From positions 30,158,661 to 30,222,660 of the forward strand of contig OY821748.1 in the NCBI GenBank assembly GCA_963682055.1: 64,000 bases of DNA, in the 5' to 3' direction. This document shows positions 38,657 to 52,284 of this stretch, one piece after another (the first letter of the stretch is position 1; the number at the start of each line of letters is the position of its first letter). The notes below the pieces were generated by a model. That model was not told where the DNA came from. It made no database searches and saw only the letters and a list, made by a program, of their open reading frames with translations. The position numbers and the translations under genes were made by a program. Source of the DNA: Primula veris. Taxonomy: Eukaryota > Streptophyta > Magnoliopsida > Ericales > Primulaceae.

Positions 38657-41600
38657 ATGGAGGATAGTAATGAAAATAATTCATTAATAGTAATAGGTAA
38701 CATTAGTAATTATATTGAAGAAATATTAAAGTTGACACTACAGGGTGATGGTCAAGTGTCACTGTTAAAGGATTACTGCTCAACTTTACTCTTAAATGAT
38801 GATGATCCTTCACAACCTCATTCTCATACTCTTACTTTTACTTCTCCTTCTTCTGGTTTGTTTTTTTTTTTTTTTTTTTGTATTTATATCTCATCTTTAT
38901 TTACTCCTATGTTTTTTTTACTATCTATCTACTATGTTTTTTTTACTTTTTGGTAATTCATTCATCATTGATTTCTTACATACAAACAAATACCCCATTT
39001 CTCAACTCTTTTGGCATCAGCCATATTTGGTATTAAACCATAATAATCCCTGTTTATATCTTTATTACAAAGTTTGGAACTTTATTGACATGTGTCCTAT
39101 TGTTAAACAAAAAACACAAGTTGCCAGTAATGTTCAAAATGGAACAAGACGAATATAGGAGGCTAATCCGTCTAATTATGCTTTATCACCGCCTAATCTG
39201 CTAGACTTTTAGGCTTTCACCTACCCTCTAAGTGACCTATATCCGCCTAATTTCCTATTTGTTAAAAGAAAAACACAAGCACGAGCAAATGTTCTAAAGG
39301 ATAACTAAGAGGAAATAGATAGCTTAGATCCTAATTCTGTCTAATTCGGGTTAATTACCGACTAACATGCTAGACTTTTAGGCTTCAACCACCTTGTAGG
39401 CTCCTCTTAATTTTTTCCTAGACTCGTTTTTTGGAGCACCGAGTATATTATACTCAGTCGTCCCTATGTAAATGTCCACTTTTATTATGTAATACCTCAC
39501 TTATATTCAACAGACAAGACACTTAAATAGCGACAGAGGGCACTTACACAAGGATAAGTAATAAAATCCGAATCTTTGTACTCCTTTTGTCCTTAAAAGT
39601 CTCTTATTCTATTTTGCGACATCCCCAATATATATTTATACGTACTTACCTTTTTGGTCTTTGACTTAACAATAGAAAATTATTGAAGTTAACCTTTTCC
39701 TATGATTTGACATCAAGTGGGGTTAGTTTTGTAAATGTTATATGCACCCATGCACTCTTCTTGATATTTGTACCCAATCGGGACAACAAACTAGCTACGG
39801 AGTGAGTATTTTGTTATGTATATATACATATATACATGTATGTATATATTTATTGTGTAATTTTGACTATTTTGTTATTATTGGGGCCGGAATGCTATGT
39901 TTGGATATTTCCGACTAGCAATTTTTTATAAAGATATCTTGTCTATATGGTGGCGCCATTGTGTTTCTACGTATGTAGCACGGACTTGGCGACTAGTGTC
40001 GGAGACATATGAGTCAGACACGTTTGAGAGTATAGGACACAATGTGTCGAGGACGTGGCTACTGACGTGTACATATAGATTAGTTTTATTTATGTAAGTT
40101 ATATACAGTATATTTTTTGGCACTTACAAATCTTAGTCATAATTACTACAGGTTTAAGCAGATTGTGCTCTGAGTTTCTCTGCTACTTTTAGGATCAATG
40201 TGTCAAATTTCAAAATTAATGGACCTTTTTTATATATATATTTATTTGTTTCCTGTGTTGTGTCGCATCCGAGCCGTGCCGGACACTCCTTTTATGGTTA
40301 ATTGTTTAGCATCTGTGCTACATAAGTTCCTGTCTAGTTCTGATTACAGTAGACCAATTAATGTAACATGAATTTGTGTAACATGATTACAGTAGACCAA
40401 TTAAGGAACTGAATAGTAAATTGCTAGTAAACGAACTGGACATCTATAATACTAGTTATTGTCCACAGTTGAGATTCAAAGATCAGTAGGAAGATATTAG
40501 GATTGGAATATGAACGATGGTAATATAAATATTGAAACAATATTTAGTTGATCGAATTTGGGTGTCGTTTACGTTTCAGTAATGTTGTTTTTTTGTTTCA
40601 AAATTTGATATGCAGTTTTTTTCCAGATAAATCTATGTGAATTGTATATCTGTGTTGCAAAAAATGCATTAATTTTCTTACTTAAGAAAATATAATTATT
40701 TGGTAATTTCATGTTTTTTGGTTTACATGAAGGGGTACCCGAATATCCTTTATATAGGCAGATGGCTTTAGCTTTATATGAGTGTATTTCCACCGGTGAG
40801 TTCAACAGACCTTACGACAGGATGAAATTATTCCACGAAGAGAGTTCTTGGAAGCAGAAAGAGAATGAATGGATTAGAGTAATAAAAGAAAAAGGGACTG
40901 AGTTGTTAAATGTAAATTAATTGCTTTTGATTTTTTCTATTTCATTTTATTAAAAATTTGGGAATGAGAGGGTCTCTAACTAATCCCAGAATCTTACTTT
41001 TCTTATTTCAGGTGCTAAATTGCGTAGACTTTGAACTTCATGTCCAAGAACCTTACTTTTCTCAGCTAAAAGGTGCTCATTGGTCTTTTGATGAATGCAT
41101 GTGTGTCTCAGTGATTTCTGAGTTTGCCATGATTATATCAGGGTTGTATCTATTTTTTTCATATTTCTAGTTTGACCTTTCATTTTGATTCTAATATGAT
41201 GCAAATAACTTATATTACCTTATTGACATCCTAGATGGCCTCAAAACAGTTGAGGGCAGGTGTGCTGTCGGTGATTATAACAGGTATGAAGTATGTAGCC
41301 ATTTGGTAGTGACCATTCTACTCGATAAACTCGATTTCTATGTATATTTCATCATGCCTTTGCCCACTTCAGTTGCTGCTTCTTTTGGATTGTAGGATTG
41401 TGTCAGGAGCACTGATACTTTTCAACAAATGTTTGGTGCTTCAGGTTCAGGTATATATACTCATCTTCGTTCTACCTACACTTTTTGTAAATTAATTTGC
41501 CACTTGAATCCAAGTTGGTTTTTTATGTTGCAGGAAGCTCATAAGTATGCCTCGTTTTCTGAAATGTTGGAATCAGAGAGTTTGGCAAAGGTTCTCCCTG

Positions 41601-44600
41601 GGGTAAAAACCATTGAACAAGGTATTTTGATTATTATCGTACATCTATACGTTCCTATGGCACCCTGGTTCTAGTTTTCTCTCACCGGTGAGAGTGAGTG
41701 TATTTTGTGCTTATTTTCTGTTTCACTTGTAGAACGATTACTTCCATTGTTTGAATTGTATTTGCTTGGGAAACTATGAGAAACACTTTCTAGTAACTTT
41801 TAAAAAGGACAGCCATCTCTTGCGAAACATAGAATTAGAATAGAAGCGCTGCATTTGCTACAATAAGTACATGAACTTGGACTTAAGTGTGGACACTAGG
41901 TTTTGATGTCATAAATGGTATTTTGGAAGCGTGTAAAATGTAACTTTTACAACGTTATGTAATAATCCATACCCAGTAAATCAAATTAGTCAACACAAAA
42001 GTATAATACTCTGAGAATGTCAGTTGTGAAACATCATGTATATGATCTCAACAAATCCATGACCTCAATTTGACCAGGATGATAGTGATGCTAACTATTG
42101 GAAAACTCATGCTTTTCTATGTGCTTGATTTCTCAGAAGAGATTTTTTTTTATTGCTGCAAAACTATCCATTATGCTAAGATGGTACCTTCAATAGATGC
42201 ATGAAGGAGATAACAGGAAGATACCTTGCGAATCAGACAGAGGAAAACATTTATGGCACATGGAAAGAATAACATAGTATACTATCATTTTATTTGGTGA
42301 TCAGGTTTAGAGCTCCGCTTGTTACGTTAGAATAAAAACACCCAGAACAAAAAGAATATAAAGGAAAAGAAATTTGGCGAAACTGTAACTTTGATTAATA
42401 ATCAACGAACTGTTACAATCTCTAACTGCTAAACTTTAATAAACCTTAAAGTCTAACCTGATAGCTTAAATTCAGACTATCTAACTCAGGGAAATGCCTG
42501 AGTATTTATAGGCACTAATCCTATTACCATTAGGATTATGACCAGAACTGCTCCTAGTTCAACAAGAAAAGAATTATAATTTATTCCTAATCCAACTAGG
42601 TTTACTCCATAACAGTCATAACCATCCTAATACTAATTACTAAGGGGTATCCTCCTGGATCATTTGGGTGTAAATGCGATATGATAAAATTCATTTGGAG
42701 CTTCCAATGGGAAATATAGTTTGACATTTTTGTAAATTTTGTTGTTTCTTAGTAACTCAGAATAGGTTTCTAGATAATCAATGGTAAGAAACAAAATATG
42801 ATTAAAAAAGTAACTTTCTTTAGCTCAGCTGAATCTAAAGCGTTGTACTTGATATTTGAGGAGTATAAATTTGGTAAAGATTGCCTATTGATTAAGATTG
42901 TGAGAGGTTGAACTCATAGTTATGAATGCGAATATAGTTGTTTGTGATGTAGTCCTAACAAGAAAAAAAATAATGGTCATTCTAATTTTCAGGTGTTCAA
43001 GTATACCGGAACTTCTACTCAGAAGAAAAGGAGAGGTTGAATGGCGTTCTTTCTCTTCGTGTATCTTTTCCAGTCTCTCAGCCTTATATTACTATGTCAA
43101 ACATTCTTTCAGTAAGTGTGCCTGTTTCATGTCAGTTTCAATTATTGCCTCATAAATTGATGTTCTTTTAGTAAAATCTTTCTATGAAGCAGTTTTAGGT
43201 TTGTTCAGCCTATATATCGGGTGTTTCAATAGGAATCGTCTCTACTATTAAACTCGTTTATTTAGTCTTAATGTCAATTTCTGTTTATTTACTGATCGAT
43301 TGATACCGATTCAGCTAATATTTTCGAATTGAAGTATGTCTTTGCATTATATAGCACATTACCACATACGACTTTATATGTAGTGTATTAAGCTTGTGGA
43401 AAAGAAAGTTTAAAAATGGGTGTCCATTTCTTACCTTTACTCTTTCCAATTTATGTTAATTCATTTTTTTTTTCAGTTTTTTTTCCAGTGATAGTTTTTT
43501 GCCCAGAAATAAAAGAGAACACGTATTCAATGTTGCAGTTATATTTTTGGAACCAAAAAATATTTACTTTTCAATTATGTAAACCATTTGTGCTTTCTGT
43601 TATTTGTTTCTGTTTCACCATAATAAACTTAGGAAAAAACAAATTTCTCCATTCAGTTCTCTAATTCTCTTTTAACAATGAAAAACTTTAAAATAATCTC
43701 CAGCTCGGTAGGTACTTCAACCTAGTGAACAAAATTTTATGATAAACACACTGGTGTAGCTAGATTCATGCAATTACGTACTAATATGACAAGGTTTGAT
43801 TATGTTAAGGATGTCATTTATACATGATACAAATAGAGAACTTCCACACAAAAATAATGAAACCTTAAATCTAAGTTAAATGGAAAGGGAAAGAAAATGA
43901 ACATCAAAGAAATATTCACTTAAATGTGATAGTTTGTGTAAAATTTTGTGGACATTCAAAAAAAATAGAAATATGTACACAAATTGTTTATAAAAAAATC
44001 AAAAACGGTTGTCATTTGTTTATGTTTCTATTTTCCTTAAAAAAAAAGCGGGGTTGCCAAACAAGTTATTGTTGCCTGTTTCTTGAAATCTGCAAGTATA
44101 AACACAAAACTTTAAAATAAAACTAAACAAGGCCGTAAGCTCTTGAAGTTCATTTTTTTGTCAATCGCTAAACTTGGTGGTTAAATGAAAATCTAAGTTG
44201 TTTCATTGTTTACGTCTTATTTATTTTAATTTCTTCGGCACGTAGTCATCGTGGTATGCAGCCTTAGCTTTCAGCAGATTGTTGGAACTTAATGGTCTGA
44301 TGTACATCAAAGTTCAAAAACCAAAGCATTATTGTTTTTGTACTTTTGGCATATGGTCATTGAGTCTTGACTGATTCATGAGATGATATTATTCTTTATG
44401 TACTTGAGTCTTGGTTATGGCATCTGGTCATTATGTTTAAAGTGATCAAGCTGAAAAAGGAAAGTGCTTTACAGATTTTTTTTTTTTTGTAACTGTTGAA
44501 TAATGGAACAATATAGAAGCTTGAGAAGATTCTAGCTTTTGTTATTTTTTGTAACTGTTGAATAATGGAACAATATAGAAGCTTGAGAAGATTCTAGCTT

Positions 44601-47600
44601 TTGTTAAAGGCTGCTAAATGCTTAATAAATAAGTTTGATGTTAGTTGGCAGTTAGCATTCAGTGCAGAATTATGTAGAAGCTTAACCAGCTTATATAAGG
44701 ATGCATATGTACTCAATTCTGTAATCAAAAAAATATAAATATATTCTCCATATTTCTCCCTTGTCCGCAGCCTTAATTGCTGTTTTCTACCTCTTTCTGC
44801 AGCCTTCATTGCTGCAGTATAAAAACAAATTTGCGGCCTTCATTGCTGCTAAGTTTTCTTCTCGTTGCAGCCTTAATTGCTGCTGTTTTACCCCTAATTT
44901 AGCGGCCTTAATTGCTGCATTTTCTTCACACATCTGCAGCCTTCATTGCTGCCAGGTTTTCAAATCTTTCTCAGCTTTAATTGCTGCTGTTTTCTCCTTA
45001 CTTAGCGGCCTTAATTGCTGCTGTTTTTCATCTCAATTGCAGCCTTAATAGCTGCTGTTTATCTCTTCCATTACAGCCTTCATTGCTGTTGCATATGCCG
45101 TTATTTGAGCAGCCTTCATTGCTGCTATATTTTCTTATAATACGGCCTTCATTGCTGTTATCTATCTGGTTCTCGAGCAGCCTTCATTGCTGCCATTTTT
45201 TCTTATAATTCAGCCTCCATCGCTGCTTATTTTACTCCAGCCTTAACGCTGCCGTTCTTCCTTGTTATCAGTCGCTTTACCATCCATTCAAGGATGTCTG
45301 GTATCATAACGACTGCGTAGTCTGAAGAGTTTAAGGAGAAGTTGGGTTTAGCACCGAAGTGTTTCAGAGATTAATCTCCAAGCTGGAAATTCCAGCTTGA
45401 GAGGGGGTGTTGAATAATGGAACAATATAGAAGCTTGAGAAGATTCTAGCTTTTGTTAAAGGTTGCTAAATGCTTAATAAATAAGTTTGGTGTTAGTTGG
45501 CAGTTAGCATTTAGTGCAGAATTATGTAGAAGCTTAACCAGCTTATATAAGGATGCATATGTACTCAATTCTGTAATCAAAAAATATAAATATATTCTCC
45601 ATTTTCTAAAATCTAACAGTAACAATGAGTTTCTGTTTCAAAAAATTATAAAGGAATAGAGACTGCATTGATGATTTGAAGTTCTCTTTCCAAAATATTG
45701 GTATTTTAATGTCTCTGTGAATGTATTTGCAGTTGTACTGCATAAACTCGGTATAGTTTGTCAGGCGAAGATGTGCTGTCTTTAGTCTTAGTCGAATCTT
45801 GAATGGTGTTTATTGATGTAAAAATATAACAACATTTTGTAATACAACCAGGAATTGGGTTATGGAGGTTTGCAGAGGCTGCTTGGTTTTGTGCATACGG
45901 TGGGAACAGTAGTTGAGGCACTTCCGCCACCAAGATCAACACTCCTCTCATCATTCTTGGTGCCACATAATCTGACTGTATGACAATGACTTTGTTATTT
46001 ATTTATTTATTTATTTTCTTCAGAGGGAGTAACAAAAGTTTTGCAATATTTTCCTTTTCGGTGACTGTTATTTTATAGTTTTGACTTTGACGAGATATAC
46101 AATTCTTCTATCAGATTAATGATGCACAAACTACAAAATATAAATTTGAAAAACCGCATTGTTCTTTATGTATCTAAATTGACTTGGCTGTTAAAGGTCA
46201 ATGTTTTTACTTGTTATCTTTGTCATGTATGATCTGTCTAAGTGCACTTTGGGCAGAGTAATGGGAAAGAAGGGTAAGGTAATCTGATAGTCTGAAATCT
46301 AAGTACAGAACAAAGTTTCAACTCGGATCCTAGCTTTCAAAATTCATGCTCTATTAAAGTAATATTTATAAGTCAAAGTGGTATAGATGAATTATTGTTT
46401 GCTGTCTGTCAAGGACCCATCCACGCATACAATGATACTCCATATATCTGTCACTTGCACTCTAGCGTTGTCCTGAGTACGTCTACACCAATCATAGGCT
46501 GAAAATCAATCAGTACACAGTGAATTATTTACATATCTCCAATATAATTAATTGTTTATTTCAAATCTTAATTTTACGTTGTGCCTTACTGGTTCGAGGT
46601 TAAAGGTGCTACTCTGACTGACGGAGCCAGGGCCTTGGCTAAGCACATCAATAGAAGCAGCAGTTTATACTGGGGAGCTTTTGGGGGAAATGGTTAGTAT
46701 TTCGCACATTACTTAAAGATATATATTTTGAATGCCTACTTGTAAGTTGTAACCCCTCTTGATTTGTCTCTGAGCACATGTTTTGGACAGGAGATTAGTT
46801 GGTTCTGACTTATGCAAATTACGTTTGTAATGGATTTTTCTTATGTACTTTTTCCATTCCACTATTTTTAAAAACTATCAGTGTTATTAATTATTGAATA
46901 CCAAGATTTACTTTATGGGGAAGATTCGTAGAAATTATATACAAGTCAACAGAAATATAGGTGAAAAGGCCAATTAGAGGTTTGTGTAATAATTTTAAAT
47001 ATAACTTTAATTTTGTCCCCATAGTTTATAGTTGTACACCAATAGTCCCTAAGCTTTTTAAATATTATGGATCAGTATAAATTTTGTAATGGTAGGATTC
47101 TTTCATTGTTTTTCTTAAATTCAAACAATGCATACTCAAATTTAGGACACAGTGAGGCTAATGGTTCAAAAAAGATTAATAATTTTATGACCTACAAGTG
47201 TATTTTATTTTATGCACATTTGCGACGATTGCTTTTTTCTAGTTTTTTCTTTTCCCGTTATTGTAAGCAGTGATTTGGCAGTCCGCGTAAATTGCTATTC
47301 CCTGCGTTCCAGAGATGGTCCAATTCGGAAGCCACCAAGATAAGAAAAGTTCATTTATGTTCTTGGAAGTACAATTTGGCCCATTTTCTTACCTCAAATG
47401 CCCCTACTTTTATAAGCTGATGATACTAATTGTAGTTAGATTTATCTGTAAAATATCTTTAATAAGGGCATATTAGTAAACCTAAAAAAATTCTACACTC
47501 CTAACAATGAGATTAAACTATAATTTTGACCGAACAGAAGTTAGAAAGTGGACATCTTTTTGAACGGAGGGTGGAAGTTTTTCTTTATATACACAATTGT

Positions 47601-48776
47601 GTATTTATGGAGATTGTAATGTAAATGCTGAAAAAATCATGATGGGTTTTGGTCGTATACATCACCATTAATTTATTGAAAAAAATGGAAACTCATAAGT
47701 TAAATTGTAAATTTACTTATCCTGGTAATTGTCCCTGTCGAGCATGATTTATAGGTCCGCCACCGGAACTATGCATGTGATATTGTTTATTCAGTTTTAT
47801 CTTGCATGTACTATCAGTTCGCACCAAGTATTCAGTATTTTTGATGAATGCTACACAAATTAAAAACCAAGTCAAGTTTAGGTTTACTTTTTGGTGGGGG
47901 AGAGAGAGAAAACTCCAGGCATTTTCTAATAGAGAAAGGGAACATGCATGTAGTTCAATTTCTTTTTGGAAAAACAAAGAACAGTATCACTCTACAAGAT
48001 TTGTAGTCGATGATTAAAAATCGATTGTTCGTCTTTACTTATTCTTTGTACTTTTCAGATTCTGATAAAAATAGTCGTGCAATGGAAGTCATCGGCGAGT
48101 TGGTTACCCGTTGTTGCTGGCAGAATATGCACATAGTTCCACCCCATGGCGTTGTTTATGAAATCAGGACAGTTGACGGTTATGGTGCTCGTTGGTCTGA
48201 AGATGGAACTAAGGTACAATTTAACTACTTGTCAAAAATCTGCATAGTTTAGTCACACTATCTTTCTACCAAGACATACTGTTAAATGATAAATATTAAA
48301 ACACGCCGAAAAAACTTATTGAGCACTACTATTACATTGTTACTTAATTCTGAGAAGCTTCATGTAGATATAGTCCGAGATTTTTGGCGATTCCAAGTTA
48401 AAAGTATTTTTTTATCTAATGACCGCGCCACACCTTCTACCCCAAGCTCTCTAAATTTATTCTCAAATGCGCTCCACTTTTTCCCCAAACGGTGATATAT
48501 TCTGAGCATTAAAATGACATGTCACCTGATAAAATCAGACACGACTTTTATTTGTTTACTTATTGACGTTTGTAGGCATTGCAATGCAAGATGTGATCCT
48601 AGTTGTTTATAGGCAGAGTTGAGAGATTGAATGGGAATAGATAAACTTGGTGGGTGAAGCGGGGGATTTTCCTTATAAAATTCCTTCGATAGTAACATTG
48701 ATTTCTGAATATTCAGTTTATAGGATTCCTTGAACCTTACATGGAGGATGGTCACTCTAAGGGATGGAAGCACTGA
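38657..48776 (+). CDS. ASCH-domain protein, putative RNA-binding
   Basis: Eleven coding exons: 38657-38855, 40733-40911, 41012-41072, 41235-41283, 41396-41450, 41534-41621, 42993-43111, 45852-45977, 46599-46692, 48059-48213, 48717-48776. They join in phase to 1,185 nt, 394 residues. All introns read GT...AG. It matches plant proteins annotated as RNA-binding ASCH domain proteins. The ASCH core is around residues 125-250 with DGLKTVEGRCAVGDYNR and SGALILFNKCLVLQVQ, the segment expected to bind nucleic acid. Other conserved blocks are GVPEYPLYRQMALALYE, GYGGLQRLLGFVHTVGT, ATLTDGARALAKHINRSS and DGYGARWSEDGTKFIGFLEP. It ends SKGWKH. No signal peptide or membrane segment is seen. The role is inferred from the family; ASCH domains are related to the human TRIP4 C-terminal domain. 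Introns are swollen by a TRIM, Stowaways and a possible solo LTR. Confidence 0.92.
39453..39544. mobile_element. Degenerate Stowaway-like MITE in ASCH intron 1
   Basis: Left CTCAGTCGTCCCTATGTAAA and right GACACTTAAATAGCGACAGAGGGC are imperfect inverted repeats with TA outside both ends. The inner motif (CCCTA-TTAA-TGTC) matches the MITE near 53397. Confidence 0.5.
42313..42665 (-). mobile_element. Possible solo LTR fragment in ASCH intron 6
   Basis: The minus strand reads like a retrotransposon LTR: GAGTTAGATAGTCTGAATTT, TTTAGCAGTTAGAGATTGTAA, TTTCGCCAAATTTCTTTTCC and an end ...GTTTTTATTCTAACGTAACA. A TATTTATAGGCAC stretch could be its promoter. No clean target duplication was found, so borders and identity are tentative. 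Confidence 0.3.
44494..45618 (+). mobile_element. TRIM-type miniature LTR retrotransposon in ASCH intron 7
   Basis: Two ~200-bp direct repeats begin TGTTGAATAATGG: the 5' LTR at 44556 (recognisable to 44751) and the 3' LTR at 45408-45618, ending ATCTAACA. A polypurine tract GAGAGGGGG lies immediately before the 3' LTR. The target duplication GTAAC is present at 44551-44555 and 45619-45623. The first 62 bp, including the GTAAC, are tandemly duplicated (44494 and 44556). The end of the 5' LTR and the usual primer site are missing; the interior is instead filled by a GCAGCC...GCTGC repeat (44765-45250). No coding capacity, about 1.1 kb. Confidence 0.85.
44765..45250 (+). repeat. GCAGCCTTAATTGCTGC tandem hairpin repeat
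   Basis: About fifteen units of roughly 30 bp inside the TRIM. Each has a GCAGCCTT(A/C)ATTGCTGC core in which GCAGC pairs with GCTGC around a 7-base loop, followed by a pyrimidine-rich spacer such as TGTTTTCTCCTTAC. It is an ordered series of small hairpins. The plus frames at 44761-45208 simply read the repeat. Confidence 0.88.
47298..47573. mobile_element. Stowaway MITE in ASCH intron 9
   Basis: The left end TTCCCTGCGTTCCAGAGATG and right end GGACATCTTTTTGAACGGAGG are degenerate Stowaway inverted repeats (consensus CTCCCTCCGTTCC). TA stands at 47296-47297. About 276 bp, no coding. Confidence 0.65.
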
Positions 48777-49358
48777 ATTCAACTAAAGGACCTAACTATT
48801 TTTTTTTTCAGTGCGAGTGTTAGCATATTGTAAGACTACTAAGACTGGTTCTTTGTTTCATATTTTATATTTTTATATTTTAACACTTCATCAGTAATTG
48901 TATGTGCTTTTTTATCTTCTTTCAAAAGGGTTGGAATTGAACATAATTAGTTTAAAAACCGTCCCATGTTGTGATCTTGATTTACTCATGCAGATTGTTA
49001 AGGATGCAAGTTTCAACTTTAGCTGTTAAAATAATGTCAGTTCATTTTATTATTGACAAGTTTCTCTCGGCATACTATGCAAGAGTACACTTTATTTAAC
49101 TTCTCGCACAAAGTTTGGCTTTACCAAATGAAATCTAGATGAAACTAAAACTTAATAATTCTTTTTAAAGTGGTACCGGCCTCTAATTAATTCTAATTAA
49201 TTCTTGAGTTTATGTATATATTGACAAGTATACTAATTTGCAATAAGTATTTTGAAAGTGGTACTAACTCCTAAATTAATAGTTTCAAAAGGTATCGAGC
49301 TCCAATTTACTTTGGGACTTTCTTTTTTGGAATAAGTTTTGAAAAGTAATATTTTTTG
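48777..49358 (+). other. 3' region of the ASCH gene
   Basis: AT-rich DNA after the TGA at 48774-48776, expected to hold the 3' UTR and end of transcription. No further gene seen. Confidence 0.5.
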
Positions 49359-50208
49359 TAGGGATGGTTTAGGGTCGGGACCTGACCCGTAAACACTCAA
49401 CTCATATCCTGACCCGATTACTTTTAAAAGTGAAAAAAAATCCTGATTCTGACCCGACAAAAATCGGGACCCGACTTTTTCGGGACCCGAATTTTCGGGA
49501 TCCCATAGGGTCGGGATAGATTTATTCCGAATCTTTCGACATATTTTTTTTATTTTACGACGACATTTTTTATTAACAATTTTCATTTGAGAAGTCTAAA
49601 CATGTTATTAAACAAAATATAATGCTGGTTTAAAAATAACATTCTTAATAAATGAAAAAAGAAATTAATATGTAGTAGAAAAAATAGTGTGAAACTACAA
49701 ATAATGAAATAGATAAAAAAAAATGATACGTATTTTTATCAGATTATTTTAGTATTTAGTTTTATTCACATAACCAATAATTATCATACTAAATGAGATA
49801 CATTATCATTATAATTTTTATAATCGAAAAATAATAATCATTTATCTTTCTTGAAAATAACAATATAATTTTCTAATTTAATTATATTTTTTATTTTAAT
49901 AGTTTCATATATTTAAAACTATAAATCTATATTATACTTATATAATTATAACTAATATATAAAACAAAACGGATTGTAGCTTATATGGTAGACTGCTTAC
50001 ATTGTATGTTACATGTACAACAGTTGCATTAGATATAAATTAATTTATATTTTTATATAAAATATAAATTAATTAAAAATTCGGGTCAGATCGGGATACC
50101 CGACGAAATCAAAATTGTCACCTGATCCCGAAGTTTGTCGGGTCGGTACAAAACCCGATATTTTCGGGTCGGGTGCGGATCGGGATTTTGGGATTTTTTC
50201 CAGTCCTA
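49359..50208 (+). mobile_element. hAT-like MITE, copy 1, upstream of DML
   Basis: It begins TAGGGATGGTTTAGGGTCGG and ends ATTTTTTCCAGTCCTA, with inverted TAGG(G/A)(A/C)TGG ends typical of hAT elements. Subterminal regions are rich in TCGGGACCCGAC-type words on both strands. A clear 8-bp target duplication is not seen, because the flanks are T runs. The AT-rich centre has no transposase. An inverted relative lies at 51043-51700. Confidence 0.65.
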
Positions 50209-51042
50209 CTTTTTTTACATTTTCTTAAAATACTTAGATTCTCATGTAGAAAACATAATTTTTTCCTGAAAGAATAAAAAAAAAATCTCAGCTCTATCTA
50301 AAAATACCGTAGATGTATCAAATTAGGGTATGTTTGGTAACATATTTTTTGATCAAATATCAGATTTAAAAATCCACTGAAAAGTTAAAATTCAGGATTT
50401 TTTTAGCTTTTTTAGCATAAAAATTAGATTTTTAGAAGCTGAATAATCTGACTTACCGTTTACCCACATATTTTTAAAATTCAAAATACAAAAATCAAAA
50501 TAAAATTAAGTTAACGGTAGGCCATATAAGAGAATATACAATAGTATTGTTATCTCTATTGTTAAGTAAAATAATTAGCTAACAATGTATTTTGTTGTCT
50601 CCATTAGTTATGTTAAATCATGTGTTATCTTTATAAATGTTAAAAAAATTGTTAAATATAACAATGTTTTTAAAATTGTTAATTGATGATGTTGCAAAAT
50701 ACCATTAATTAAAACGTGAAGTATATTTCAACTACTCCTATTTTACTTCCTATATTAGCGGGCGTTTACAAAATTACTAATTAATGATATTTTAATTAAT
50801 AATTAATTTCAATTAAAATTAGATAATTTTGTTAAGTTAATACGCTAATGTGAATGTTAAATTTAAGTTAAATATGTATCATTTAACATACAATTAAATG
50901 ATGATGTGTCAAAGTTAATATTGTTAAAATTAACAACACTAACGTGGTTGATACTTAAATTGTTGTAACACTGTATACCTGCTATTATTCTAAAATTAAA
51001 ATAAAAACAAAAAATGAATTGAGTTGCTACATACGTGTGAGC
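50209..51042. other. AT-rich spacer between inverted hAT-like copies
   Basis: Starts near AGGGTATGTTTGGTAACATA (50326), a phrase seen at ends of some plant MITEs, without a paired end. No gene. Confidence 0.35.
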
Positions 51043-51700
51043 AGGGCTTGGGAAAATTTTCTAAAATCCTGTCCGTGTCCCGACCCGAAAATGTTAGGTT
51101 TCGTCCTGATCCGATAAATTTTGAGATCGGATGTCAATTTTGATTTCGTCGGGTGTTCCGACATGACCAGATTGAATCGAACATTGTATCGTAAAATATA
51201 GATTTGTAGTTTTGAATATATGAAACTATTAAAATAAAACATATACTTAAATTAAAAAGTTATATTGTTACTTCAAAAAAGATAAATGATAATTATTTTT
51301 CAATTATAAAAATTATAATGATAATGTATCTCATTTAGTTTGATAATTGTTGCTTGTGTGAATAAAACCAAACAGTAAAAGAATCCGTATCAAATTTTTT
51401 ATTTACTCCATTATTTATACTTTCACACTATTTTTTCTACTATATATTAATTTCTTTTTTCAAATGTTATTTTTAAAATAGGATAATGTTTCGTATTAAT
51501 AACATATTTAGACGTGTCAAATGAAGATTGTTAATAAAAAAATGACGTCGTAAAATAAAAAAATATGTCGGGAGATTCGGGATAAACATATACCGACCCA
51601 ACGAAATCCCAAAAAAGTCGGGTTTCGAAAAAATCAGGTTACGAAAAAGTCGGGTCTCAACTTTTGTGAGGTCGGGATACTGTTGACTCGTTTACGGTAG
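51043..51700 (-). mobile_element. hAT-like MITE, copy 2, inverted
   Basis: The minus strand aligns with copy 1. The AGGGCTTGGGAAAATTTTCT end pairs with AGGACTGGAAAAAATCCC; both have CCCGACCCGAAAAT. The centre (ATGAGATACATTATCATTATAA in copy 1; TTATAATGATAATGTATCTC here) is the exact reverse complement for about 20 bases. Copy 2 is shorter and its right border merges with the 205-bp tandem repeat. Confidence 0.7.
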
Positions 51701-52240
51701 GGATACGACGTACGCGTGAGGTAAGGAAAGAAGATTTAGTGTGATTTGTTGGAAAATATTGTGGTGAAAAAATAACAAAATTTAATTAATTTCAACTAAT
51801 AAAAAAGCCAACTAAAAAGAGATAATAAAACAAAACCTTCCGTCAAAAAAGTCGGGTCTCAACTTTTATGAGGTCGGGATAGTGTTGACTCGTTTAGGGT
51901 AGGGATACAACGTATGCGTGAGGTAAGGAAAGAGGATTTCGTGTGATTTGTTGGAAAAGATTGCCGTGAAAAAATAACAGAATTTAATTAATTTCAACTA
52001 ATAAAAAAACCAAATAAAAAGCAAGAGTAACAGATAATAAAACAAAATTTTTCGTAAAAAAAGTCGGGTCTCAATTTTTATCAGGTCGGGATATTGTTGA
52101 TTCCTTTAGGTAGGGATACGACTACTCGTGAACTAAGGAAAGAGAATTTAATCTGATTTGTTAGAAAAGATTGGGATGAAAAAATAACAGAATTTAATTA
52201 ATTTCAAAACAGAGTAACAGATAATAAAACAAACCTTCTG
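51643..52240. repeat. Three-copy ~205-bp tandem repeat upstream of DML
   Basis: AAAGTCGGGTCTCAA starts units at about 51643, 51848 and 52058. Each continues with GAGGTCGGGATA-TGTTGA, TAGGGATACGAC, GTGAGGTAAGGAAAGA, GTGATTTGTTGGAAAA and AACA(A/G)AATTTAATTAATTTCAA. Each unit joins the end of the hAT-like copy 2 to adjacent non-element DNA, so the duplication happened after that insertion. The third unit is most divergent. Confidence 0.85.
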
Positions 52241-52284
52241 TCAAAAACCCTTTAATTAAATAAACAGCCTGAATATACTAAAAA

